Assembly (NCBI GenBank): GCA_000507305.1
Contig: DF239773.1
Location: forward strand, 101,308-165,307
Origin: Breviolum minutum Mf 1.05b.01
Lineage: Eukaryota > Sar > Dinophyceae > Suessiales > Symbiodiniaceae
Direction of reading: 5' to 3'
Length of the DNA: 64,000 nucleotides
The stretch's first letter is position 1, and each line of letters begins with the position of its first letter. Below the pieces are notes generated by a model. The model did no database searches and had not been told where the DNA came from. It was given only the letters and a program-made list of their open reading frames with translations. Positions 48,291 through 60,693 of the stretch are shown piece by piece. The translations under genes and the position numbers were made by a program.

Positions 48291-48402
48291 AATACCCTCC
48301 GAAAAACTAACGTAGCCCCTAAAAATCGGCCTTCCCAAAAGGAAAGGATCTTCCAATCATCCATTTTCAGGAGCTATGTTAGTTTCAGTAGGGAGGGTAT
48401 CT
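48291..48402. repeat. inverted-repeat element, family C
   Basis: TACCCTCC...ACTAACGTAGCCCCTAAAAAT on the left is mirrored by ATTTTCAGGAGCTATG...GGGAGGGTA on the right. The outer TACCCTCC/GGAGGGTA pair extends the arms beyond the 31 kb copy. Confidence 0.8.
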
Positions 48403-49097
48403 TTGCACCCGCTGTTTTAAGGCACACAAAGGGCTTCGGTTCAAGGTTCACACTTCTGCCGAGGAACCAAGACTTCTGCAAGTTCCTGGGGGCGTTGAAT
48501 TATTTTTTGAGGATTCGGCCAATCAAAACACTTAAGCTGCTTGTTGGCCACAAATTTCCTCCAAGTATGAAAAAATGAAAATACCAGGCTGACAAAGTAT
48601 GTTTGATCAAATGGCGATAGAACATTGGCAATTCCATTAAGAAAACTGGATTTTAGTCTCTCATACCCATGCCATACCATTTTGTTCAACATCCCTACTG
48701 TTTTGCAGTGAGCAGCCTCAAATTCAGTTGCACCCCTGGCGATTGAACATCTACCATTAAGCGGAAAACCCTCCCGGCTTCGTTTTTTTAATGTTCTGTT
48801 CACCTTCCATCAAACAAACAAGCACCTCTTACGATATGTGTGGTGTTTCATACAAATGCTGCAAAAAAACAAATGCTAGCCTAAATGATTTTGTTTCTTC
48901 CTATATCTCTTCAAGAGTATTTGTTTCTCACTTCAAAACCCATAGGATCTATGTATGGTATATCATTTAAGTACTAAGTTAATGTAAAAATCGACCATTC
49001 ATGCTGGTAAAAGAAATAATAATAACAATAATAATAATCCATACATATCTTCTGGGAAACAAAAACTTCGAACCTCCGTAAACAACAAACATTTCAC

Positions 49098-49214
49098 GTA
49101 CCTAAAATAGAGGAATCCTCACCAAAAACATCCTGTATGGATATGGCTTATGTAAGGGAATCCCACCTCAATAAGAAAACTTATAAGGTACTTGTGTACC
49201 TCCATTTTAGGTAC
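49098..49214. repeat. inverted-repeat element, family F
   Basis: GTACCTAAAATAGAGG at the left and CCTCCATTTTAGGTAC at the right are mirror images with one mismatch about 85 bases apart. Confidence 0.75.
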
Positions 49215-49661
49215 CTTGAATCCTTTGGTGACATGATGAACAACGAAAATCATCCAAACAAGGCCCCTCCTCTCGACTGGTCGCTTCCACCCATCCATAG
49301 CGCAACAAGGCGCTGCGCACACGGCGCATGGGTGGCGAGGAATTTGTTTTCGGGTGGTTGGGGCTGAGGTGGTTCCTCATTGAGGTTCATTTTCCATTGG
49401 AAGTTGAGTAGACTTGGTGGGATATGCTGACAAATGTATCCAAAGGTGTAAAGTTTTAAAAGATGTATAAACCCAGAGTGGCAGTGTTGAGAACTCTGTA
49501 TGTTAGATTCAGTGTTGCTTTGGTATAATGTGTCTGTAGATCCTACATTGTTGGTCTTTAAGCCAGAATCAAATTGTTCAAATGTGTGGACACCTATCTT
49601 TTCAGATCCAATGCGCCTACAATTCATAGCTGCAAGCCTGCCTTGCTTGACTACTCTGTAG

Positions 49662-50081
49662 ATGTTTGTGGCATCTTGCTTTAATGTCGCTTTCTGCTCA
49701 TCTTCACATCGTCGTAGCACATGGAAAATGCAGCTGCTTCGGACCCGCAAATTTGCCACCATTGAAGCAGCCCGATGGATCTTCAATTTCCTCTGTTACT
49801 TGGAAAGGTTCCATCCCAACCCAACACCATATGAAGTGCGTCTATATTATCAGACACCAAAAGGATCAAAAATAGATCCAGTGTATGGACTACAAAGCGC
49901 AAGATGGCATGAATGTTGTAACATTATCCAAATCTCATATGATGGCGCTACATGTTGGCTTTTCCCCCACCGGCAACGAAAAAGGTACCTTTTCTTATAT
50001 ACACGAGGGATTATGAAGTTATCTGATGTTATCCGTGAAAAATATCATTCATCTGGATTCCCAGTATTCATCTCCAAATAA
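49662..50081 (+). CDS. open frame of unknown nature
   Basis: A 139-codon frame has no recognised domain. Its composition (many aromatic and basic residues, no repeats) is not obviously noise, but it has no family match, and a 178-codon frame overlaps it on the other strand. It may be intronic. Confidence 0.15.
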   Translation: MFVASCFNVAFCSSSHRRSTWKMQLLRTRKFATIEAARWIFNFLCYLERFHPNPTPYEVRLYYQTPKGSKIDPVYGLQSARWHECCNIIQISYDGATCWLFPHRQRKRYLFLYTRGIMKLSDVIREKYHSSGFPVFISK

Positions 50082-50316
50082 CAACTTACATTTCCATAAC
50101 CAGAGTCTAAGAGTATATCTTAATATTCCTAAGATGATATCAATTTATAGATGTTTTCATGACATTTCCGACATTTCATGACTTCATTTCCAAACTCTAA
50201 GTTTCATCCAAACCTTCAAGGTTTCAAAAAATGTCCAACGTCCACGTCCTGGGCTTCCAGAAGTGGTCCAAGGCTATGAAACCTCAAAATTCCCAAGGAA
50301 TCATGGCCCATAGGAT

Positions 50317-50436
50317 CACTAGTTGCTGGTTGAACCACCCCATCTGAAAAAGATTAGATAGTCAAAATGAGTCGGAATCTTCCCCAAAGTTCGGGGTGAT
50401 TTTTTTCTTGTTTAAATGTGTTGCCACCACCTAGAT
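50317..50436. repeat. inverted-repeat element, family B, diverged
   Basis: CACTAGTTGCTGGTTGAACC and GTTGCCACCACCTAG form weak arms, and the inner CATCTGAAAAAGATTAG recalls the other copies. It is followed at once by a family A element. Confidence 0.55.
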
Positions 50437-50454
50437 CATAATTAATCATATCCA

Positions 50455-50563
50455 TACTGTTGATGGAAAAAAAAATCCTGCACAACCTGGGAATGCAGAA
50501 AAGCCTATCAAAAATGGTATCTTCTGGGTAGTGACTGGTGTAGGATTTCTTCCATCAACAGTA
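50455..50563. repeat. inverted-repeat element, family A (best copy)
   Basis: TACTGTTGATGGAA plus an A-run and ATCCTGCAC on the left is mirrored by AGGATTTCTTCCATCAACAG plus TA on the right. Confidence 0.85.
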
Positions 50564-51667
50564 GGATCCTGGTATCTACGACATGACCTCAGGTGATCAC
50601 ATCCCCAAACGTAGACTTGTTTGGCTTTGTTGGATATACCCATAACTGGTATATTTACTTACATGTAATTTGGTTGAGTTTTCTGAAAAAAACCCACCTT
50701 TTTGGACAGACAGCTATACCGGCCATTTCCTGCTTTGTCATGTTTGGAAAGGTGCATCTGGTGCGTCATGGAATGAATCGGTATGAATGAACCGCTCAAG
50801 CCTTGCAAAGATCTACCTAGTTCCCCCCGAGTAAAGTAAACCCCCTGGGCCCGGTACATGAGTTTACATGAGATTCCACAAATTTTGCTGGTTTGTTGAA
50901 AAAAGGATAACGAAGCAACTAGCAAAACACACTGAACAGAGTATGGTTCTCGGGGTTTGAGGGAATGCAAATATGACCTATCCTGCAACAAACAAATACA
51001 CAAAGGCATACACAATCCAGAAACTGCCGTGGTAAATCAGAAATGTCAAATGATAGAATGCTCGTAACTTTAAGAACTCCTTAAACACTAAAATTGGATA
51101 GGCTTCTTCATGATCAGTGCACCATGTCAGAATTTCTAACATTTGCAGGTTTTATGGAGAATTTGCATCCATAGCTGATGCAAATGCAGGCCGGTGATGA
51201 CATTGGCTGTCCATGAAAAGAATGCAAAAAGAAACACGTGAGTCGCTTGCATCGTCAGCCCAAGTGATACAACTGCACATTTAACTGAGATGTTTCCGAT
51301 GTATGGCAGACTTGTTGAACAATCAACGGGATGTTCTTGATAGTAAATACATGTAATTATACCAGGACATACAAGACATAACAGTACGTGTTCTTTGTAT
51401 TTCTTTACTTCGCAAACATATCAAAACCCATACGGAAATTCCATGTATTTCGTTACACTTGGTACCCAAGTGCATCGGTGAAGCATTGTGAAAATTCATA
51501 CATCCAGCACAACTGAGCATGAAACATTTCACTTAGGATATGATATGACAAGAATTTCAGAAATGGCATCAGAAACTAGGCAGAACTTTCAGAAATAAAA
51601 AAGCCAAGGGCCTCATTCAGAATTCATTCTGGTTTCCAATCATTAATCGTTGATTTTGAACAATTGA

Positions 51668-51690
51668 AGGGCCCAAACCCTAAACCCTAA
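51668..51690. repeat. short interstitial telomere-like motif
   Basis: AAACCCTAAACCCTAAAC is two and a half copies of the complement of TTTAGGG, the telomere unit of plants and dinoflagellates. It sits inside the chromosome and is too short to be a telomere. Confidence 0.7.
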
Positions 51691-51802
51691 ACATACATCC
51701 AATAAAAAGACACATGTTTTAAACACTAAGCACTCCAAACAAATCTTCTTCAGCATCTTTGGGCTTCTTCGCCTCGCTCGGGGCACAGATATTTTTCAGC
51801 TG

Positions 51803-51920
51803 TGCTGGGGAACAAACATAGCACCTGAAAATGGACAAAATCCCCAAAGGAGACTTCATCTTCCAACCATTAAGCCATCCATTTTCACGGGCTATGCTGT
51901 GTGAGTTTCAGGGAGTGTAT
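51803..51920. repeat. inverted-repeat element, family C
   Basis: The left arm contains ACAAACATAGCACCTGAAAA and the right arm CCATTTTCACGGGCTATG, with a diverged outer end. Confidence 0.75.
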
Positions 51921-54139
51921 TTCAAGTTGTACTGATCTTTTGGGGTGTATATTAAAATCTTGAGAAACTTTGATTTTCCAAAACCCTTCACATTCACAAG
52001 TGTGTCCTGGTACAAAAAAAGTTATCCCTCTAACTGAAGCATTACAGACATGCTCTCATTCCACCAAATGGCATTGCACGAAATAGATATAGGGACTGCA
52101 AATTGAATCCTTAAAACATTTCTGGTTTACCTTTCACATGTGAACACCAACATCTGCAAACATCCCCATCAAAATATTGCTATCAACACTTGCCTCAGCA
52201 ATGACGGTGCAAGCTACACCAATGATGTACCTGAAAGCAAACCCAAGGAAATTTTGCCACAACATTGGTGAGAAGTGATTCACTTACATAAACAGAAAGC
52301 TCATGAGTCATGAGGGGAATCATGCTGGATCCTATAATTTTCTACGTTTCCTTCCATACTCTGATTGAGTGGTTTGCATGACTCTGTTTCAATTGCATGT
52401 TTCTTGTAAACATACAATGGCAAATACAAATCATTAGGGCGATACATACAAAGCTCACACACCTCCCAAAATTTGTTGATTCCTGAAAATGATTCGACCT
52501 TTCCATACGTATACAAAAGCAGTTCCATCTTCTCCATTTTGAGGTTCCATCTTTCTGAGGAGTGGACACATGCTTTCTGGCTGGGTGGAGGAAACACATT
52601 ATCAATGATCCATTTGTATCTAACATCTCATTCTACATGCGCCCCATATAACGTATGCCATGCGATTTTCCTCCAACACGACGTTTCCTGTGCAACTCAC
52701 CCCCTCATGAAATGAACTGTTCTCGTTCTCCCACCCAACATTTCGCTCACTCGTTGGTCTCACTGTCCAACTCCTCCACACCAAATTTTGTCCAGGCTGC
52801 CTAGGTTGCAAACAACAAAGCTGACGATGCAAACACAAATATTGTAACCTTGAAGAAATCTCGGTGAATCATTCTGCATCATACCATAATGTTGATGGAT
52901 AAAAGAAACTGCTTCATCAGTTGCGATGGTGAGAACCCTAGAAAGTTGCCAGATTATTAACACTGGTGCTTACCGGAGTAGCATGTTCGTTTGGACAAGC
53001 TAGCTCAAAGATTTACCATTAATATACCACAAACTTAGAATCCTTATTATCGATGGGAGAACAGTGGATGAAAGACATCATGCACGAGTTTATTTGGTCT
53101 AAAAACAACTATCCCACGGTTCCGTTGCATTCTTTTTTAAAGGAGCCAGATTTCTTCTATTATATAGATCCATCCTCCGGGAAGGACCAATGTTTTCAAC
53201 CATTGAATTGACTGCCAAATCTGTATATATGGAACTCTGAGCAAGCTGGGATGGTGGATGGACGGTTCAAAAAAGGTCTATCAGGACTTTTTACTGAAGT
53301 AGAACATCTCAAATCAAAGGAAAAAAAAACAGTCTATAAGATTCTACAAGTCCCAATTATGCTAGCTATTCCCCGCACCCTTCAAGTCAGCCTCGCCTGC
53401 AAAGTCGAACGCACGAGGCGTTCTCGTCGTGTTGCCGCATGCCTGAAGAGATTCACCCTGTAGAGAAGTTGGAGGGTTCGAAAAGGGGACCCTTTTAAAC
53501 TCATGTCGTGTAGATGTCACCACCTACGAGTAGATGTTTTTGAGACATTGAGATACAGAAAAAACAACAGTGGAAACCAAATAATGATGCATTGCAAGAG
53601 ATTCCTGAACAAAAAATCACCAGCAACATTTGCTGCATTGTCTGATCCCCCAAAAATGGAATCCAATTTCATGACCCCTGTTTTAAAGGGTGTTCTCTTG
53701 GACCCATTGAAATTCATATGTAGATGTCACCTCTAGTAATTATATAGATGTCACCCAGCAACTGCATGTTGATTTTTTGGAGGGGTTGTCAGAGAACCTT
53801 TTCGTCTGAAAATGACAAATTTTCGCAAATTTAATATATTTTCGTATACACTTCGTTCAACCTTGACATCTTCCACAGATATTCAAAGATCCCATCAAAC
53901 TTTTTCGAAGCTATTTCACAGTCTTCCCATTCCCACCATGCTATGCTGCGCTCGGTGCCGCTGCGACTCCTTTTCCACGATCGCAAGACGGCCGTGCGCT
54001 GAACCGTCGCGGTCCGTCGCAACCGGAGATCCATCGTTGGTTGTTGGACTTAGACCTGGAAATGGAGCAGAAAAATCTCAACATCACATACATCACCATT
54101 TTGGGTGGGACTTCCCAACCTTTCGCACCTGCCAAAAGG

Positions 54140-54215
54140 CCGAAACCCAAAAGGAAGCAAATTTAGTCTTCCAACCATCTTTTTTCAGGTGTTATCTTAG
54201 TGTCAGGGAGGGTAG
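54140..54215. repeat. inverted-repeat element, family C, partial
   Basis: The right arm is recognisable (TTTTCAGGTGTTATCTTAGT, then GTCAGGGAGGGTA); the left arm is largely lost. Confidence 0.5.
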
Positions 54216-54298
54216 TCCACCTCGCTTGAGGAAACTTTTTTGAAGGGCCCCAGAAGTAGTAATGATAATACTTACAATCAAAATCAACAACGCAGTAT

Positions 54299-54415
54299 AT
54301 AATAGCGATGAAAAGGAAAAAGAAGAAGAAGAAGAAAAAGAAAAAAAGAAAATGAAGATGATGATTATTTTTATTATTATGATAATGACAACAATGACCA
54401 AGATAGTGTTGACAG
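54299..54415. repeat. purine-rich (GAA)n and (ATT/GAT)n tract
   Basis: GAA-rich units grade into AAATGAAGATGATGATT and TATT units. Confidence 0.85.
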
Positions 54416-57384
54416 TAATGATGCTGCAAACATTGATGACAATTCTCATGAAGATACTCATGGAAAGAATAGGGAAACAAAGGAACGACAACAAGAACAA
54501 CTCACAATGACAACAAGGATGATTCTCTTTTCCTTCCAAACTTATATGATATTGACATATATTGACTGATTTCAAAGGTGTGGAAAGACCCAAATTCGGG
54601 GACCTCAAAATACCTGGAAATGGTTGATGCTCAAATGATTTATTTTCGGGTGACCTTGGGCCGCACCCATTTCTGGCTTGATTGAATCGAAGCTGGTGTA
54701 TCCTTGCCTCCCTGAGATGGCCTAGCTCATGCACACTCTCAGCTTTGACAAAAAAAAGTTGTGTCAGAATGAGTTCAGTAAACTTATATAATTACAGTTC
54801 GTTTCCAAAGAAAAATATCTCATGAAAAACGGTATGCCCAATAAAAAACACTGACTTCTTATGACTTCTTCCTATTCTTTATATAAAAATCCAAACCGAA
54901 ATCACCAAACGACTCCAACCTCATCTCGTCCTTGAAAACTTGATGATGTCTGCGACACAGCGTGGGCCTGGCAGTGATGGACAGGGGGGAAGGCAAAGCA
55001 GCGAAGCATGTGGATTTGTGGTGTGGGAAAGTGAAGCTAATGGAGCTCTGAAGATTCAACTACTTGGTAGGGGTGGTTGGTGGTAATCCCGTTTCTTAGG
55101 GTTTGGGAATGTTGGGGATGCTTGCCTGGTACCCTTAAGTAACAATCTCATTCATAAGGGGATCTCAGGAATCCAAACCACCAATCAAGGATTAGGTGAG
55201 TCATGTAACAATGGAAAAAACAAGTGTATGGATCCAGTCTCTTTTCTTTGGATGAGTTCTATTGAGGGACAGCCAAGCTCATCTTTGCAGGAGGTACATG
55301 GATCTATAAACAACGATCAACGATCACAAAAAAAAAACACTGATGGGATCATGATCATGTGATATGGACTGATAATGACTATAATGCGACTATAGTAGTT
55401 TTGATATATGGGGCACATGCAAATAATTCCTAAAATCTTAATTGTTTGGGCCCATTTGGTGAGGATTCTCAAAACCTAAACTTGTTGGAGTGGTCAACTG
55501 GGAGTTTGGTCGCAACGAGAAGCGCCCAGTGGTAACGATAAGGTGCGTCAGAATCACCTCAATCGCCCATAATTGCCCATAATCACCGATAGTCCGATAG
55601 TCACTGTTATAGTCATCATCAACTATAGTAACTATAGTACATAATCACTCAAGAATCATCAATCATCAAGAGCACCTCAAACAGCCACACGTTGGCCCAG
55701 TAGACTGCCAGTGCTAAAACCAAAGCGACCTCGGATTTGAGGAAAATTCAGGAAGATTGCGCAGCAATACATAGCAATATATACCTGGGTACCTTATATT
55801 TATGTGGGGTAAAGATGAATAAAGGATGAACCAGAGTCCCAGTGGTGTGTCACAGCAACACATGATACAACTCGTTGGAAAAGAGGCATGAGTCAAACCA
55901 ACATCTTGCTGTTCAATTCTTACACACTGATATTGAAAAATATCTGACACGTTAATTCACGCTCTCATATGGATTCAATTGCAGCAACCCTAGCAAAAAA
56001 AGCAGTTCCAAGTAATCGTGTTGGAATCGACCCTATTTTTGTGAGGGGAACAAGTTCTGGCTACTGCTCGGCCAGAACCAGTTGTTCATTTGCTTAGACA
56101 AAGATTGGCTTATCCCATCCACGCATCATCCAGAGGTTGAAAGGACAAGTGTCCGTCAACTATTCAACTGTCAGGGTATGGTATTATGTCACCTAAGGGT
56201 TACTTGGTGATTTAGGGCCCAGTGGTTTGGAATTCTATAGGTGACCTATGATTCCCCCAAACACCAAGGAATCTACATCTAGTTCTTCCTGACAAGTAGA
56301 CTCCGAACTGCAGTTGGTAGTTGTGATGAAAGTAAACACATCTAAAACTGTGAAAATAGGAATGGTATTGCAATAGTCTTTCTAAAAGACATGTTGAACA
56401 TCTAAAAATCTGAACATTAGACCTTACCTAAAACACTAGCTTCAAGTCAAGCTTTCAACTATCCATGGATTTATTAGGTCATTCTGACAGGTGAATGCCT
56501 GTGGCCATGTCATCCGTCTCCGGGGCCGAAGATTGTGTCTTTTTCTCAGGATCAAACTGTTGCAGAGTAACGGACTTGATAGAATCAGTTTCGGATGACA
56601 AACTGGATTCTAGGGAATCATAGAATATATGTTATCATATATACATCTATGGATTTGTTTGCGCAAGATGCCAGTCGTTTCATACTACACACGCGTCAAA
56701 TAAAGTCGTCACTTGGTTTACATTTGTTATCTCGAAACCGTGAGCCAGTTGTATCTGGACCAATATTCTCCCCTGGTTGGCCCATTGTGCAAATGTAAAT
56801 ATGTATATATAGATAATATCTATATCTATGAAAACGATATATAATTATGTATATTATATATATATGTAAACATCTTTGGAGACCTCAACTGATGACTTTG
56901 AAGGTTTTTAGCTAGGCTCCAAAAGCTTCACCCTTCCACTCAACGCCTCAACGCTTCGAAGTCACTGTCGTGATGAGAACACTTTCGGCACCACGAAATC
57001 GCAACCAGGAGCTTCCCTCTTTGGACTTGGATTTCTCCTGATGAAAGTCACGGACCCAGGAGCCTTGGGGATGTTGGATATCTTCCTTGTGGGACGATGT
57101 TAGGAATGAATGTATAGAAGGAAAAAGGATTCAGAATGAACAAGTTATCTTTTGTTGACTGCCATCATGGGTGAAGGATACCCTCAAAGAATTCTACAAA
57201 ATTTGCTCAGTCACATTTACATTCCACTAAACTCAAAGGAGTTGAGGTCTGCATCACGATTATCCCAAGTGTTCAGTGAGTCTTGTTGGATCAAAATCAC
57301 CTTAAAACCGAGAGTTGAAAGACTCAAGGTTCAAGGTGGGCATTTCAAAATTGCCTGGATGATAAACTACCAACCTCAGCTGAT

Positions 57385-57491
57385 TACCCCTCCCCAAGTT
57401 TAACATAGCTCCTCAAAAATGGCGGTTGGAAGACTACCTTCCTGTTGGGGAGGTAACTTTTCAGGGGGCTTTGTTAAACTTTGCAAGGGTA
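57385..57491. repeat. inverted-repeat element, family C
   Basis: TACCCCTCCCCAAGTTTAAC on the left and GTTAAACTTTGCAAGGGTA on the right are mirror images with a few mismatches. The inner parts (ATAGCTCCTC, CAGGGGGCTT) match too. Confidence 0.75.
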
Positions 57492-57718
57492 TGACTCCAA
57501 AATTCGAACACTTGGAGAATTTGCCAGCCAGGATGCTGAGCAAGAACAGCGGGCGATTGTTCGTATTTTGTATCCAAAAGAAGCTCACCATTTACACCTG
57601 GGGTTTCTCCATGCATAGTCCGACTAAAAAATAAAAAGCCAATTCATTAAAGAAAGTTACAAGTTAGAATCCCAAACAACAAGTTATATTATAAAAAAGA
57701 TATTATTTCTATAAATCA

Positions 57719-57812
57719 CCCATACCATCCATGTATGGTATATTTACCTACATTTAGTTGATTTTTATGGTTTTCATGTAGGTAAATATGCCAGTCCCAT
57801 GGATGCTATGGG
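57719..57812. repeat. inverted-repeat element, family E
   Basis: The left arm CCCATACCATCCATG...GGTATATTTACCTACAT is mirrored by ATGTAGGTAAATATG...CATGGATGCTATGGG. Related one-sided pieces occur at 44440-44490, 48945-48975 and 50630-50670 (CCCATA...TGGTATATTTAC). Confidence 0.75.
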
Positions 57813-57994
57813 TTATAGTAGTTATGCCCATCATTGTTCCCCAACCAACCCGGGTAACGAATCATCCAGGTCACTCCTCAAGAACGGGTTCCGTACGGCT
57901 CCGTTGAGGCCGCCGCGCCGGCGGGGTGGCATCCATCACGGTGAAGGCATGAGAAGTTACTGCTGTGATTTTTGGTGGAAGATATGATATCTTT

Positions 57995-58085
57995 ACTACT
58001 GTGGAGTATAAATATATGATGTATGATGTATATAATAAATATATATATATATAAATATATATATATGTATACATTACAAAGTATG
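57995..58085. repeat. (TA)n tract
   Basis: ATATATAT blocks include GTATGATGTATGATG units. Similar shorter tracts occur at 13785-13803, 44490-44650, 46800-46850, 56800-56875 and 61797-61822. Confidence 0.8.
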
Positions 58086-59852
58086 ATATGATGGTAACTA
58101 GTTGATTAACTAGTTGATTTTAGATTTACGTTTGCAAACGTTTTCTAGTTCAAGTGACAGGGTTGCATGTACCACATAATCCCATAATCTGCGTGGCTAA
58201 GGCAATCTATACTCAGAGTCTTTTTGAGTGGCAGATACCGGACATGTAGAGATTTACATATCCAACTACACCTACTGTAAATGCATATACATTATATATA
58301 TATACACCATCACCAAACCTAGCATCCTTTTCTTAAACCGAACCTTCTATCAAGGAACGGAAACTGGCCTAATGGTCGCATGTATCCTTTATGAAATTTC
58401 ACTGCGCCATTTCATTAACCTTAGCCAAATGACTTACTTACTTCGGTTTGCTTCAAAAGAATATATGAATATCTTAAAATGGTTGAAGAAGGTTAACCAT
58501 ATTCCCCAAATAGTGAGTTGATGGTGATGAATCCATGTGAATTCCTTGGCAAATTTCATGCCGGATGGAGCACACGCCTGTCAGCTGCAGAGACAGAGAT
58601 CCAGCTACGTAATGAAACACTCGTCAAACACTCATCACATCTCATCACCAAGGTTTTGCGGGTCAGAACCTCAACAGTCCCTTCACCACCCATGAATGAA
58701 AAATATGCGCAAGTCAAACTAGATCATATCCCCTACCGTAGCGGCGAAAATAAACTAATGTTTGAAACCAGCACCTAGTACACTTTGTCAACATCAAATT
58801 ACCAAACTTTGCCCCAGAATCTCTTCAGCCTTAGCAAACTCCGACGAGCTCCCAAGGGTGAAAATTCGCGGGCAGGGTGGTTGATGGGTTAAAGTGTTAA
58901 AGAAACATGACCCACCGCCGGAAGGAAAATGATCTTCCAATGAAACGTCCTTGCTTTACAATGTTGATAGAGCACATCAGCAGGTAACAGTTACTCTGAT
59001 ACTCTACCCTTCTGTGGCCAAAGATAGTTTTGTATTTTGACCCCAGAGTAAAACCGGCTTTGGCGCCAGATCCTTGGAAACATTTCGTTTTGAGCCTCAT
59101 AACTTCATATTATATGTCTTTATCAAAATCCAAAGCAACGTTTCCACTATGATCCCATCATTTCCATTAATTTTCAATTTGCTCAATTTTGAAACTTTAT
59201 TTATGTGTTTCACCCCTGTCTTGACAGATCATGTGCGACAAATCAATCGTTTAAAAGCCGGCGCACCTCCCCATGGGTTGCAGCGAGAAGAATCACATGT
59301 CTAGGACATAGTTTTGTCCATTTGTTTGACTGAAATTTGGTCAAAAGCTTCGAGTCCTTTGATGTCGGTTGTCCACCGGTCATGTTTTGTCCTCATTGCT
59401 TTCATCAATATGTTGTATGCTTTGCATGTTGGATCTTTAGACATTGAAATTTGATTGCTTCAGAATAATAATAACGATGATTAAAATAATGATCACCATG
59501 ATGTTGTTGTTGCTGTGTCAGCTTGGATTCTAACACAACTCTTTTGTAGTCTTAGGGTGGTGCTGCTGGTATCAACCACACGTTAGCTTTAGCCAAAACA
59601 CCCAAAAACAAACAAGAGTGAGCCGAATCATCACGGCATATCTCCAAGCAATCCTGAGGATGAACATGTCTTCTCCAAGTTGGGATATAAGACTAGCACT
59701 CTATAAATATATATATATATCTATACACAAATACATCCGTTTAACATATATCCATAGACCTATACTGGAAACCCATCTATCATTAGATCAACCAAACAGT
59801 TGATGCTAATAGGTAAATCAAAAAAAGGTGCGGGTCAATATCCAAGCTTTGG

Positions 59853-59977
59853 TACTGTTGATGGCTGAACTCCAGGCATCAACCAGTTAAGGTTGGTAGT
59901 TGAAATCCCAATATTTACAGGGTTTGAACATGTTTTATACATCCCAGGAGGTGCAGAATTTCTGAAGCATCAACAGC
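59853..59977. repeat. inverted-repeat element, family A
   Basis: Outer arms are TACTGTTGATGG and CATCAACAG. The inside has GGTTGGTAGTTGAAATCCC and ACATCCCAGGAGGTGCAG, which recur in the 9.2 and 36.9 kb copies. Confidence 0.8.
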
Positions 59978-60583
59978 TGTATATGTTTTGGTGTGTGTAC
60001 ATGTCACTTGCGACACCACTCTTCGATTTTTTTCTGGACCTCAAAGAAAAGAGTGTTTTCTTTCACAGCTAGTCATACTGTAATACTCATATCCAATGCG
60101 GCAATTTGGAATGCTGAAATTCAAATTCTAACTCGATCAGATTTTTGCATATTTGTTCGTCAAAACATGAATTAAACAACGGCTATATACACAAAGTTTG
60201 GCGAGTTGACCATGTTTTGTTTGCTAGCCAAGCAGAGTGTGACTGTCAACTAACTAGTGTTCACTAGTTACCAAGATCCTTTTATTCGGACAACCCTTGT
60301 ACCCCCGGATGCTTTTTTCCAACACACTTCCGCGGTTTGACCACCAAGTTCCACGGAGGGAAAAAAAAACAACGGTCGGTTGAAATGAAGATCGCTGTTG
60401 AAATGGTGAACCAGGTGTTCTCCCGTTTGCTTCCGAGTGGATTTCTTGTCCGGGTGTTTTTTATATAATTTTTGACCAACCTGAATTTCGCTGAAATACA
60501 GGGAGATTCCGATGCCAACTACTTTTTAGGTCAACATCAACATGATGTCACTAAAATTCATCCAAAAATAGTCAAATATACAT

Positions 60584-60693
60584 TGGATCTACCAACCACC
60601 CAGGATTCCAGTGGTTAAAATAGGAATCCCCGAACCTAAAGATGTGACAATCCCGCTAATGACTGGAATCCTGGGGCCCCGGGGGGTAGATCC
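60584..60693. repeat. inverted-repeat element, family D
   Basis: GGATCTACCAACCACCCAGG at the left is mirrored by CCTGGGGCCCCGGGGGGTAG plus ATCC at the right, with inner ATTCCAGT/ACTGGAAT. Diverged relatives are seen at about 4370-4455, 16390-16440 and 37030-37095. Confidence 0.7.

Noticed and set aside
49250-49786. 178-codon minus-strand frame
   Set aside because: No domain, overlapped by a plus-strand frame of similar quality; its 3' part is a GC-rich patch open in several frames.
51668-51690. Chromosome end
   Set aside because: Only about two and a half telomere units, with normal sequence on both sides.
31141-57812. CRISPR-like or bacterial repeat array
   Set aside because: Copies are dispersed kilobases apart, are inverted repeats, and the genome is clearly eukaryotic with introns.
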